NCBI GenBank assembly: GCA_026027325.1
Contig: JAMSLZ010000008.1
Coordinates: forward strand, 1,550,001 to 1,614,000
Direction: 5' to 3'
From: Actinomucor elegans
Taxonomy: Eukaryota; Mucoromycota; Mucoromycetes; Mucorales; Mucoraceae
Length of the DNA stretch: 64,000 bases
Shown: one piece after another, positions 34,161 through 46,160 of the stretch
How the letters are laid out: each line of letters starts with the position of its first letter
Position numbering within the stretch: position 1 is the stretch's first letter
Position numbers and translations under genes: made by a program
The notes under the pieces: generated by a model
What the model was told of the DNA's origin: nothing
Seen by the model: only the letters and a program-made list of their open reading frames with translations
The model's database searches: none

Positions 34161-34348
34161 GTCTGTGCGGCTTCTTTATTGATAAACATTCCCTTATCTT
34201 CAATTACGTTTTATATTATACACCATCAACTACCTCGTATTCGTCATTGATTCATTTGCCATAGAAAAAGAATAAATAAAAACTTATTTATTGTCCTAAT
34301 AATGTGTATTTTGATGTATGTAGCTTAGAGAGAATAATACAATAATAT

Positions 34349-34385
34349 GAGAGAGAGAGAGAGAGAAAGAAAGCGCGCGCGAGAA
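34349..34385 (+). repeat. (GA)n microsatellite followed by (GC)n
   Basis: About nine GA units from 34349, then a short GCGCGCGC run at about 34373-34380, located just 3' of PPP4R1 between it and the NDUFA4-like gene. Confidence 0.85.
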
Positions 34386-34500
34386 AGAATATATAGTTAA
34401 TAGTTATAATAAGTGAAAGTATAGAAATTATATGTATGTATAAGATAATATAAAGGAGAAAGCAAAAATATACACAGAACAAAAGAGATATGAACAAGTA

Positions 34501-37500
34501 TTATCCTTCCGTAGATGATCGAGGTAAAACTACTGCTGTAGTAGTTGTGCTCAAAGGCTTCTTCGTCATTGTCTTGCTAGCAGTATCTACATCAGACATA
34601 ACCTCGTCTTCATCAATACCATTCGTCATATCCATAGATTCAGCCTTCACACACTTCTTTTCTGGCGAACCTTCTTTTTCAATTACTACTTGCATTGGTT
34701 CTTCCGTTTCATCTAACGCCATCTTTTTATCTTGATGCTCTTCATGATCCTCCTCCTCTTCATCATCATCCTCATCTTCTTCGTCTTCTTCCTCATCTTC
34801 ATCAAAATTGGAGTTTTCTTCAGCTCTTGCTTCGATAGCTGCTTCAGCAACTTGAACTGCTGCCTTCATTTCCTTTTCCCTTTGCTTTTCCAATATATCA
34901 GGATCTACAAAGGACATGACAAAGGATCGTACATCACTATCCTTATCCAAGGCAAAACGATAGGTCATTTGGTCGAGCGCATGCCCAGATTCACCTTCCT
35001 GGTTGACAGTTCTAGATGGAGCAGCAATTTCACTTAATTCGCGTCGGAATGGCTCTATTCAAAAAAAAATATATATATTAGTTCGGTTTCATATATAGTA
35101 TACACTATTATTTACCGTTGGTATAAATGGTACCAATGGTACGAGAAGCTGCGATGCGGACATTCACAACTGGATCATAAGCAAGTGGAGCCAATCGAGG
35201 CAAAAAGAACGAAGCAAAGTCAGAAGCACCAATACCGGCTTCAATCAACGCTTTACATATCTGTGCAAACCTATAGATAATAACCTTCAGAATATATCAA
35301 TTACATCGATAATATCAGAACTTACACTAATCTACCACGGTAGTTCTCTGAGCGAGCAAACTCATCCAATCGCTCCATAACATGACTCAATAGAGCCAAT
35401 GCAAAATTGCGTTTATTCTCGGCCACATCATCGCCATAACCATCAGCTTGTGATAATGACTCACCATCTTCTTCTACAGCATGTTTCACTACATCCATCA
35501 CAACTGGAAACACATGGACACCTGTTTCTCTCACAGCTGCAAATTCATCATGACAAGCACGTACTACAAGTGGTAATACATGTTCTACTACACGCGATGC
35601 ATCAAACAACAAGGAAATATCCATCAGCTGAGCAGCCAAGATATTTCTCAAATGCCAGTTAGTAGCTACACCGTCCCAGACCTCGGCCAAAATAGGGATA
35701 TATTCGTTCCTTGAACTGACAGCCAATGTACCCAAGAAATCTGCTAAATGCTCCAACACACCTTGCTTCACGTCGTCCAGATCCATCAAATACAAAGCAA
35801 AGATTTGCACCAAATCACGTTCAGTACGTTCAGGGCCAATAATACGGGCAATGTCATGTAGTGAGTGAGCAAACGTGCATCTCACCTTGATTTGATAGTC
35901 TTTGGTCAAATTCAAATAGGTTTCGCGTAAATGACTGTTCCAGTATTCCACGCCCGCAGTAAGCACGACAGCTGGGAAATTATAGGCACAAATATAAGTA
36001 CGGTCAATCTCCAACTTGAGCATTTGATTGCTGCTACTATTGACATTGGATCCCAAAGATAGAAAATACTGCAAGAGGGTTTCAGGGATCTTGCCGGGTT
36101 GACCTGTTTGCTCCCATCCTTCAGGTAGAAACTTGGATACCAAATCGCCTACAATATCAGCCATGGCATTGCGTACATTACGCGATATATCATTACGGAA
36201 GGTTTCTACACTGGTTGTAGTGATTTCGGCTTTGGATTCTTCTGTTAATACACTACAAAGCTGTGGAAGCGCAAGCACACTGGATCGGCGTACATGCCAG
36301 ATTTGATCTTCAGCAAACTGGCGAAACAAAGGAAGCTAAAGTAATTACTTGTATAAGCTACTTTGCCAAGCTTTCCGGTTATTTTAACTTACCAGTCTTT
36401 CTTCTGCAACTGTCACATCTACTACCTGAGCCATACTACCGACTGCAGTAGCTGCTTCTTTTCTAACATAAAACAAGGGGTCGGAGGCCAGTTGCTCAAT
36501 AATAGGCAAGCATTCCTCTGTACAAGTTGCTGGATCAAAAGCTCCAACAATGGAGGAAATCAACTACAGAAGGATTTAGTTTTTTTTTTTTGGTTATTCA
36601 TTTACATGCTAATAAAGAACTTACAGATATACAAGTGATTTTTGCTAGACTGATTTCACCTTGGTCAAAATCATCATCCGAAGAAGGCGCGTGGTGAACG
36701 TTTAAAGAAGTTTCAAACCCTGGTGTGGTAGAAGATCTTCGACGTTCTGAAGTAGGGCCATCATCAATAGAAACACGATGGTATTTCAAAGCTTCCGATC
36801 TATTATCCTCGTCATCTTCACCAGCCTCGTGTTGTCTTTGAGGAGGCTTTCGCTGACCATTGACGATCAGCATTAACCCTTCAATCACGCCTTTGAATAT
36901 CTCACAGTCAATAACCTGTTGAAATACAGGATTTTCTTCAGACAGTCTCCGAAGTTCAGTTACAACCGAGACAATGGCTTGCTGACCTAGTGAAGCAACG
37001 CCAGAGCTTTGGTCTAAAAGAAGTCTGATGATTAATGGCGCAAAACTCTTTTCTTGAGGTGTTGTAACTGGATCTGAGGATGAAAACATGGCTGGTACAT
37101 TCTAATAAACCCGCTTTAACGCTTGAGCTTCTGCTCCCATTTGTGTCTGGTATGTACCTTGTAAAAGTATAGTAATGTCTGGTCGAGTTCACTTGCAAAT
37201 GTTTCCTTGACTGTATCGTCAATATCTGAAGCTAGTTTGTCCATGATAGGTAAAACATCCTCAATAGCCTCCGTCAAGCTAATCTCGTCTAACGCGCTTG
37301 ATAATTCTTTTGCCAATAACAGTCTAAACGGAAAAATATCCCATGAGTAATATTTCCCTCCTAGATAAGCTTAAACTTGCCTGTTAATCAAGGCATCATT
37401 CTCTCGGAATCCATAAATACGTTCAATAGGCGTCACGTTTTCATCGGCTAATAATTCGTCTTCCAATTCATCTTCTATAGATTCTGCATTAAATGAGTTT

Positions 37501-37839
37501 CGAAAAAAAAAAAAAAGAAAAAAAAAGGAGGAGACCCATTTTCGGTGACTCACCTTCAACCATGGCTTGTATTAGTGAAGGTTCTTGGTTAGACGTGTAT
37601 TCTTCATAAGGAATCACTTCAGATTCTTCTTGGTCTGTATGCTCTTGTTCTTGTTTGGCTTCATTTGTATTTACAGTCTCAGCTTCTTGTTCTTCTTGAA
37701 AAGTGGCGTCTTGTTCATAGTCATCATCAGGAAAATCAAAACCGAGATCTTTTATTTGGTTTTGACATGTAGCACGTTTAGGAATTTAATCTCGACATGT
37801 CAAGTATATATTGTTGAAGTTATTTCATTTACCAGCCAT
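34501..37839 (-). CDS. PPP4R1: Protein phosphatase 4 regulatory subunit 1-like HEAT-repeat protein
   Basis: Nine exons on the minus strand: 37833-37839, 37554-37748, 37381-37483, 37158-37323, 36625-37101, 36393-36563, 35326-36335, 35116-35270 and 34501-35054, giving 945 aa (animal PPP4R1 is about 950). An acidic N terminus is followed by HEAT repeats: 'LASDPLFYVRKEAATAVGSM', 'QIWHVRRSSVLALPQL', 'VRNAMADIVGDLVSKFLPEGW', 'KVRCTFAHSLHDIARIIGPE', 'GDLVQ/DLVQIFALYLMD' and 'NVRIAASRTIGTIYTN'. The C-terminal tail is strongly acidic (about 30 consecutive Asp/Glu-rich positions). PPP4R1 scaffolds the PP4 catalytic subunit. Exon 1 is only 7 nt. The third intron (37324-37380) uses a GC donor. The symbol is by homology. 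Confidence 0.88.
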
Positions 37840-38453
37840 TATTTTTTTTGTTAGTTAATCGTCTATTGAAAAGTCGAAACGAAAAATAGTAAAGGGAAAA
37901 AAGAAAAAAAATAGTATGGGCCATGATTTATTTCCAGCTGTTATGCCTGTCCTTCAATGCTATTGGTGTTTCGAGAAAAAAAAATTGCTCTTAGTTACCG
38001 AGCAGCAATGGTTGTTATGTCAGTATAACCTCTAAACTAATGATTGCTATGGGTAATGATGGTTGCTAAGCCAGTAGCTTTGTATTAGAGAAATGGCTCC
38101 ACTTTCTTCAAACATTCTCGACGCGCTCTTTATAAAAATAAAAATAAAATAAAAATACAAAAAAAAACTATTCAACCTCAACGCGTCTTTTGCACTACTA
38201 TTTTGATTAGAGTATACCTTTTTACTAAAAATTTTGGGGATAATAGCATTTGTTTTTTCGTTGGTTACGGCTTCTCACAGATCAATGCATGTAATTTACT
38301 TTGAGCAATAAGTTTTTTTGTGTGACATTGATCTTGAATCACGAACCAGTGTGTCACAGACTCTATTTTTTGTTAGAGCAAGGATATAGTGCAATTATCG
38401 ACGATCAATATAAAACATTGTACGAAAATGACTGCTTTCAGTTAAACTTCAGC

Positions 38454-38475
38454 CATAATAATAATAATAATAACA
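38454..38475 (+). repeat. (AAT)n microsatellite
   Basis: Seven or so AAT units ending in AACAAT, in intergenic DNA. Confidence 0.85.
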
Positions 38476-39357
38476 ATAGTAAACTCGGAGCTTTGAATTA
38501 GACAAACAAAAGCTGTACCAGATGGTTCATGAACATGATAAATCGACAAAAGATGGCAAGCCATTGAAAACAAGAGCAGAATCAGAATAGATCTAGTTGC
38601 AACAACTTATTCCCGACAAGGAGTATTAATTAAATGCGATACAGGACTGAGGTTGATCTTTTTGGAATTTGATAACATAAAATTTATGCTTGAAAAAAAA
38701 AAGCATACATTAAGCAATACAAGACGAAGAGTGTATATTTATGCTCCGGGTACATACTAATATTTTCATAAATCTAAATGCATGCTCTAAGAGGTTTAGA
38801 TTTTTCGAAAAAATGCGCATTAGAATTGTTTTTCAGAGACTTCATGTACTTCCCCATCTGAGCTGTTTAGCACTTTCTCATTTTGGAATATTATCTAGGA
38901 ACTTTTTGAAGTATACAAAAGGCGTATTTGCTTTATAGAATAATATAGATCCAATGTTAAACTCTGGCTAGTTATTAAGCTACATATTTATTTAGCGTCA
39001 AGCTGTTTTGTCGAGGACTCTTTGAATAGTGGATGCATTTGTCGATCAGCGATAGCCAATTACAGTCAAGTAAATTTCGCGATGGCAATGGCATACTTTT
39101 GCATGACTTCAAAAATATTAAAGATACCCAGAGACATGGCTTACAATTCAACCTTTTTTTTTTTTTACTAACGTTTCAGTTATATATTGATGTACCAGAC
39201 AAAAACTAAAAGGAGGCAAATTATTAAATGCTATACAAGTTTTTTTTTAGCAAATCATTCATTAGGTATGACACGGCTATTAAACGCCTCCAAGCCATAT
39301 TAGCGCCTGTATATGTCCTTTTAGATTCCGTGACATTCTTTGTGAGATGAAACACCT

Positions 39358-39420
39358 CGTTCTAAGTATTTATTACTTGAAAGATGCGACATTTGGTTAG
39401 GACCAGTCGATCGCTAAAAA
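39358..39420 (+). repeat. Interspersed repeat family copy
   Basis: 'TTCTAAGTATTTATTACTTG' precedes 'AAGATGCGACATTTGG', then 'AGGACCAGTCGATCGCTA'. The block order is as in the 24561 copy. Confidence 0.55.
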
Positions 39421-40520
39421 AGAAAAAAGTCTGCTCAAAACCCTTCAATGAAAAAGTGGATCCAGTTGATCCGGTAGTTTACTTTGAACATCTATTAATT
39501 ATTAGATGTAATATTAAACCAGGATTGCTCGAAAAAAAGTAGAGATGTAAAAATGGCTTGATTTTTGGGAAATTGCTAAAGCGTATCTTTTAGGTCATTA
39601 TCTTGTTCCTTCAGCGTGGTAGCTTGAGGACATGAATAAAACTGACAATTTTTACTTTTGGGTTCTCCTTTCTAGAAAAAAAAGTTATTTTTTTCGAGAT
39701 ATGGTTTATAGTTAATATAAGCCCATACTGTCTGCGAATACCCAAGCAAATTATTTCCTTGGGTTGTGGCTGCATCATTAAAATTTTGATCTAATGCATG
39801 TGTCATCTATCAGCAAATGGTTGATATTAAAAGAAAGATTGAATCTGATACATATTTTTTTTTTTTTATTCTTCATTCAAAGTGGACATACTCAGTCGAT
39901 AATTAATAAAAATGAAGTAAATAACTTAGTAATAGCATAACTTTGCATTACTTCTTTAGTGATATTAGAAGAAGCTTAGAGATATGATAAGATTTGTACT
40001 TCAATTTTGCGAAAGATGGCTCAGTATGTATATCGGCGGGAAAAAGCCAATAGAGCCTGTTATCAAGTTTATGGAGGCCCTCAACAACAAGACTAAGGTT
40101 GATTTAGCTCTCTGAAACTTAAAAGGCCATAGCAACACTTTTTGTGTTCTTTTTGATTTTATGGGACTTCTTGTCCTTAGTGATTTTTTGATTATATTAT
40201 ATATAGATATATATAGATAGATAGATCATTTACAATGCATATGAGCGCATTGTAGAATAATGAGAAATTAATATATAGTTTACAAATAATTATGATAAAC
40301 ACAATATATGTATTAACTGATGCAATGGTAGCGCAATTTTAATCATCACTACTTATCAGATGCATCATTACATAAATTGGGAGTGATTGAAAGATGGATT
40401 AATCATGAGTCCTAGGCTATATAAATAATAGTGTATGACAATTGTAGATGGACTATTGACGAGTAAAATATCCTAATTTTATTACTGCTAAATACTGATC
40501 CCAATAGACTTAGCGACTGA

Positions 40521-40590
40521 TTCTGAACATGACCTACTTTTCAGATGCGACCTTAAATTGAGATTGGTTGAGGAACCTGTTGATCATTAA
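40521..40590 (+). repeat. Interspersed repeat family copy
   Basis: 'TTCTGAACATG', about 12 bp, 'TCAGATGCGACCTTAAATTG', 'AGATTGGTTGAGG'. A second, weaker copy lies 170 bp upstream at about 40351-40400. Confidence 0.6.
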
Positions 40591-40846
40591 CTCTTGAATA
40601 TCACTTATAAATGCATAAATATAATGATAGTGGTTGTTTAACAACTAGTCCATATGACTCTTTATGTATCCTGCATTTGACTATTTCTCACTTTGTATAT
40701 TGAAAGCAAAGATTGGTTTTATACTTGAATATTTTATAGAAGCAATGCCACATAGTCTAAATGGGTAATATGATTAATTGTATTAATATGTAAATAGTAT
40801 GTAAGGGTCACATGCATCATTGTAGAATGAATAGTCATTCTATCTT

Positions 40847-42613
40847 TTAAAATCCACTACGTTCTCTGAGCTTTTCACCCTTCAATTTAAGGATAACCAA
40901 GAGGCCACAAGCGACGAAACTCAAAGCTGCCAAAAAGACACATGTCCATCCTGGACCCACAGCTTGTACCATGGGGTTAGCAGCCAAAGTAAAAGCGCAA
41001 GCAAGAATCATACGGACTAAATTCGCGGCAGCTGTTGCTGATGCGCCTGCACCAGGCATACAGTCAACCAAATAAGCACTAGTGGCCGTCATTGTTTGAT
41101 TCATACCGAATGTTTGAATACCAAAAGCAACAATAGGTACCCACACTGAAACACCTTTTTGGATGGACCAGCCGAAAAGCAAAATGCCACAGGGGATCAC
41201 AATAAAACAAGCGGGCCATAGATTAGCAGTTAAACGATCTTCAGCAACTGCACGACCGCCACGAAGGCGGCGAGAGCGAAGCAAGAGGCGATCTGATAAC
41301 ATGCCACCAACAATTGAACCCAGAAAATTACCAATACCAGCACCAAGATAACTCAAGCCTTGAAAAAATGGTTAATAAATCCTGTGAAGACTTTCTTCGC
41401 ATGTTGTACATACCTGTTTGCCAAGAATTGAATCCATAATGGGTTTCATATAGATCTGGGATAATAGTTTCAACAGCAAACATACACCCAAACGCAATAC
41501 CGGAAATAAAGGCGGATAAGAGAATGAAAGGGTGTCTTAACAATAGAAAGGGTTTAATTGGGTTCATACGACGTTTCTGAGCAAGAGCTGTTTTATCTGA
41601 ATTTGCACTTTCTTCAACAGTGACACTTTTTTCTACTTCTGTCTTCTTGCTTTGGTTTTCGGGTGCATTGGGTAGTTGATCCAAGGTTGCGCTGCTGGCC
41701 GAAGAAGACGTGTCGGACTTTGTATTTGAGGTGGGTAGTTCCAAATCATATTTAGCATCGATGCGATATGTTTCAGGAAAGAACAAGATCAATATGCTCA
41801 TGATAAACAAGGCAAAAGCAAAGCAAAACCAAAAAGTTGCTCTCCATGAAAGAGGGCTCATAATCAAGAAGCCGCCAATGATAGGGCCTAACAAAGGTCC
41901 AAAAAATACACCAAAAAAGTATTTACCAAAAGCAGCACCTCTGGTTTCGATAGGGTAACAGTCCTTAGAAGAAATTAAATAGTGTGAGAAATCAGCAAGC
42001 CAATAGAAAACATAGATCTTACTGCAATAACGCCTTTATGGAGTTAAGGGAATATCGAAGGAACAGAACGTATTTCGTGAGTAACAGTGTTTACTTCTTT
42101 GTATCACACTCTACCTGCACCCACTGATTGTCCACAAGAAGAGCCAACAGATTGAACACAACGAAGAACGACAAGACCCCAAATGTTGTTAATGAAAGCG
42201 GATCCAAGCGAAGCAGCAGCAAAGATCAACATGGAGAAAATAAGTAGAATACGTCTCACCTGGTAGAAATCAGAAAGTGAAGCCCAAAAAACAGGTGCGA
42301 TGCCCATTGCTAATACAAACAATGCGGCTGTCAGTGTAGTGGCAATAGAAGGTGCATTTAAATCTGCAGTAATTGCAGGTAATCCTAGACATTTGACAGC
42401 TATAAATGGTGCAGATTCAAGTTATTCAATATTGCTCTTACCTGGAAAGTAAATTGTGCTTGAAAATCCAGGAGTACTTGCACATAGACTTAGACATGCT
42501 AGAATTATGCCTTTGGTTGTGCGTTTTAATAGTCGAGGATCGGAATTGACGGGTGGTTTAAACGCAAATTTTGATTTGAGAGCAACTTTCCAATTTGAAG
42601 TTTTTGTAGACAT
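40847..42613 (-). CDS. Major facilitator superfamily transporter (DHA1-like)
   Basis: Five exons on the minus strand: 42442-42613, 42115-42384, 42023-42033, 41414-41963 and 40847-41358, giving 504 aa. Twelve hydrophobic segments are split 6+6 by a long Ser/Thr/Glu-rich cytosolic loop. Motifs include 'WASLSDFYQVRR' (the MFS motif between TM2 and TM3), 'CQSVGAGVIADCYPIETRG' (motif C and loop region) and 'LSDRLLLRSRR' in the second half. The order fits fungal H+-antiporters of the DHA1 group (QDR/TPO/AQR1-like drug, polyamine or monocarboxylate exporters); the substrate cannot be read. Exon 3 is an 11-nt microexon (GVIA), required to keep 'VGAGVIADCY'. The ATG chosen is the first in-frame one, at 42613. 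Confidence 0.9.
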
Positions 42614-44022
42614 TTCGGTTTGAAAAAAAGCCAAATACGAAGAGTGAGATCAAGCCGATTTATATAGTTTTATGCTGTTATATCACTGTGCTGAAAAACG
42701 TGACTGGAACTGCTTCTGAAAAGTTTGTCCGTCTTCTCCGCGCCCCCTCCTTCGATTCGTGATCGCGCGCCAAAATGATCTCCACCCGAAGCTTGTACAC
42801 CTTATTAATAGCGAATTGTTTGGTTATTATTATCATCTACAGTACGTCTTAGTAATTGAACCATGTACATAGCAAACCCTAATCTCAGATTTATTTGCGC
42901 TGCCTGCTGATAAAGCAATCCCTGTAATGAACTAGTTCTGCAACAATAATGTTCAATGTTTTCAACACGCTCCCTATCAAATGTTGTCATTATACCCTCG
43001 ATTTACTTTTTTTTTTTTTTTTTTTATCTAGGTACACATTTTCAACTCACGGGCCAAGCCGACAAGATCTTAGATGCAGTATTTACGAAATAATACATTA
43101 TAATTTGGTTTAATTGGATCTTGAGTAACTTTAGGACAACCCTACTATGAAACGAATGTGCTTAATCAATGACAAAATCTTGCTTTTGCTAACAATATGA
43201 TGCAAGGATTGACAAGAAGAAACTCTACTACATCATCATTACAACCTATGACTTGAAAAAAGAGGTAATCCTACTCGAGTTGATCCACCTGCCTTCTTTA
43301 GTATCTACTATGCCCAAGTTCATATTCTGGACGTCAAGCGTTATTTTATCGGTAGATGGGTATATTTATCCGATTGGCCGCCTCATTGATAATTGTGTTC
43401 ACGTAGATCGAGACTGACAAGTACTGATACAATGTCTAAATATATATACATTAACATGTATCTTCTTTTTTTAAAAGGTGTAACTGATTTTTATTCAGTG
43501 CTTTTCATGTATTGCTAAAACTATTATGCTCGATTGAATGTAACTAAATGGAGAATCAAGATTTGACAATAAGGTAAACACAGAAACGTCGTTTTAACTT
43601 TATTACTACACAGTTTGACTCTTACTGAAATGTCGCAACTCTGAACGAATAGAGAAAATAGTTCCTTTTGAATACAACAATAGTTAACCAAAGGATATAT
43701 TGTTTAAAACAATGCCGAATTGTTGTAATATTGTAGGTATTAGATAACAAGCGGTATTCGTGCAAACATCATGAGCCCCGATCAGTAAGCATTGTAACAG
43801 TAATAGGTATACCCTGATGCGTCTTAAAGCATCTATTATACCAAGTGAACTGTAGTACAAACCAGTCACAGTACGTGGGCCAACGAGTTCGAGGTTGTTT
43901 TTAAGAAACAAGACGGAAAATAACTTGGTTTCTGGGCTTCTTTACAAATACACATATAATTACAGAAAGAATTGCTTGATTTCTTTAATATTTACCAACA
44001 AGTAGTAATATAAAACCTTGAA
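42614..44022. promoter_or_regulatory. Divergent intergenic region between the MFS transporter and NOT3/5
   Basis: 1.4 kb, mostly AT-rich. A GC-rich island at about 42725-42775 ('CCGCGCCCCCTCC', 'GATCGCGCGCC') stands out close to the transporter start and may be its promoter. Short ORFs at 42805-42990 and 43684-43911 show no family. Confidence 0.4.
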
Positions 44023-46160
44023 ATGTCGATGAAAAAATTGCAAGGTAATAAAGAGGATGAAAAAAGTTTTTCGAGAAATTAAACTGGTTTACAGCCGAGA
44101 TTGACCGGGTCTTGAAGAAAGTAAGCGAAGGCGTGGAAACATTTGATAATATTTTCGACAAGATTCAGTCAACAAGTAACTCGAATCAAAAAGAGAAATA
44201 TGAGCAAGACTTGAAGAAAGAAATCAAAAAGTTACAGCGTTTACGTGATCAGATAAAGACCTGGCTATCCTCAAATGATATCAAGGATAAAACAATTCTC
44301 ATGGATAATCGAAAATTGATAGAATCTGAAATGGAACGATTCAAAAACGTAGAGCGTGAAATGAAGACCAAAGCTTTCTCCAAAGAAGGTCTGCTACAAA
44401 GAGAAAAGATGGATCCTAAAGAGAAAGAGAAGGCAGATGCCTGCGATTGGATTTGCGCGACTGTCGATGAATTATCTCGGCAAATTGAAATGGCTGAAGC
44501 TGAAGTAGAGACCCTGCAAGGAACTTCAAAAAGAGGCAAAAAGGATCAAGCTAAAGCTGAAAGAACAAACGAGCTGGAACATTACATTGAACGCGATCGA
44601 TGGCACATCAATCGCTTAGAACTCATCTTGAGACTACTGGAGAATGATCAACTTTCCTCTGAAAGAGTGAGTAGTTCTTGCTTGAGAAAGCACCAATTTT
44701 CTAATCGATTTATTAGGTGCTTACGATACAAGATGATGTTCAATACTATATTGATTGTAACCAAGTAAGTTTATTTTATCTTCTGAGAAAAAAACGATCC
44801 TCATATTCCATTACAGGAACCTGATTTCGAAGAAGATGAACTAGTCTATGATGATTTGAATCTCGAAGAAGAAGAAGAGATGTATAATGTTGGTACCGAA
44901 GATCATCATACACCTGAAGGTAAAATCGATCTGTCTTTATCTTGGCTTATTCTTACCATTTAAATGAATAGAAGTGGATACACCTTTAAAGAAATCAAAG
45001 GATATTGAAGATGATGTGCCGTCACCATCCTCTACTTGTCGGAAAACTGCAACATCAACTAGTCCTACCAGTCGTAATTACGCGTACATAACGATCCGTC
45101 TTTTGTCCGTCTAATCTCTTTTCACTAATAGCTAAATCAACAATATCCAGTAGTCCAGTAAAAACTCCCTCAAGTGTGCCGCCGCTTAAATCTCCAGAAA
45201 ATAGTAGTGCAACCATGAGACATAGCAGTCCAGTCAAAGAAAAAGGTACAAAAACAAGAGATATTTCGCAATTGACTTACCGAGATCATTATTAGCTCCA
45301 TCACCACGAGTGATAGTGCCTTCAGCTTGGGCTGAACCTATCAAGATTGTGGATCAAAACAAAACTGTGACACCCACCTTAGAAGGCAAATTAGTGCCCG
45401 AACCTGTGAGTAAATCAAGCCAGCAAAAGTCTATATCTTTATCTGCGCCTGGTGCGCAAGTCAACAACCTTTCCAATGGAAATAGTGTTACAAAAACAGT
45501 AAGTTACATAATTTATGCAACTTTGACACTATAGCTCATAAACTTATATAAGTTACCACTGGATGCTTCATTGACTCAACAGCCGGGCGCTGAAGTTGTA
45601 ACACGTCTACCTACTTCATTAGCTGATCTTGCTTCATCATTTGAAGCAATCAAATCAAAGGCTTCTGCACACGATGATTCGCAATATACAAATCGCATGT
45701 TGGACGCAAGTTTACAATATGTTCCTGATCTGATAGACTCGGAAAGGTATAGAAATAAAGCTAATTTCACTTGTCAAATAGTAATCTTTTAATAATGTAT
45801 AGGCCCAAGGTATACCAGCCTCAAACACCTCAACTGACGCCTGCGTATTATCCTCAGCAACCATTAGCTATTTTTGAGAATCCAAGTCTCTTTGAAAAGT
45901 TTGATATGGACGCGCTATTTTTCATTTTCTATTACCAACAAGGTACTTATCAACAGTACTTGGCTGCAAAAGAACTAAAAAAGCAATCATGGCGGTTTCA
46001 TAAAAAGTATTTGACTTGGTTCCAGCGACATGAAGAACCAAAAACAATCACTGATGAATACGAGCAAGGAACTTATATTTATTTTGATTATGAAGGTGCT
46101 TGGTGCCAACGCAAGAAGACCGAATTTAGATTTGAATACCGTTATTTGGAAGACGCATAA
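44023..46160 (+). CDS. NOT3: CCR4-NOT complex subunit NOT3/NOT5
   Basis: Nine exons: 44023-44044, 44095-44666, 44717-44764, 44817-44919, 44972-45073, 45132-45245, 45296-45498, 45553-45746 and 45803-46160, giving 571 aa. The N-terminal coiled-coil Not3 domain begins '[19 protein letters not shown]' and includes '[20 protein letters not shown]', '[13 protein letters not shown]', '[19 protein letters not shown]' and '[20 protein letters not shown]'. The middle is Ser/Pro-rich. The C-terminal NOT-box domain has '[17 protein letters not shown]', '[29 protein letters not shown]', '[17 protein letters not shown]' and '[17 protein letters not shown]'. NOT3/5 pairs with NOT2 on NOT1 and couples codon optimality to deadenylation. 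The intron before exon 8 was chosen among three acceptors by length and frame. Confidence 0.94.

Larger units (their letters stand above)
37840..40846. other. 3 kb gene-poor region with repeats
   Basis: No recognisable gene. It contains an AAT microsatellite (38454-38475) and several interspersed-repeat copies (about 39358-39420, 39495-39530, 40351-40400, 40521-40590). The left end (37840-38250) is the upstream region of PPP4R1. Small ORFs are AT-driven. Confidence 0.5.
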
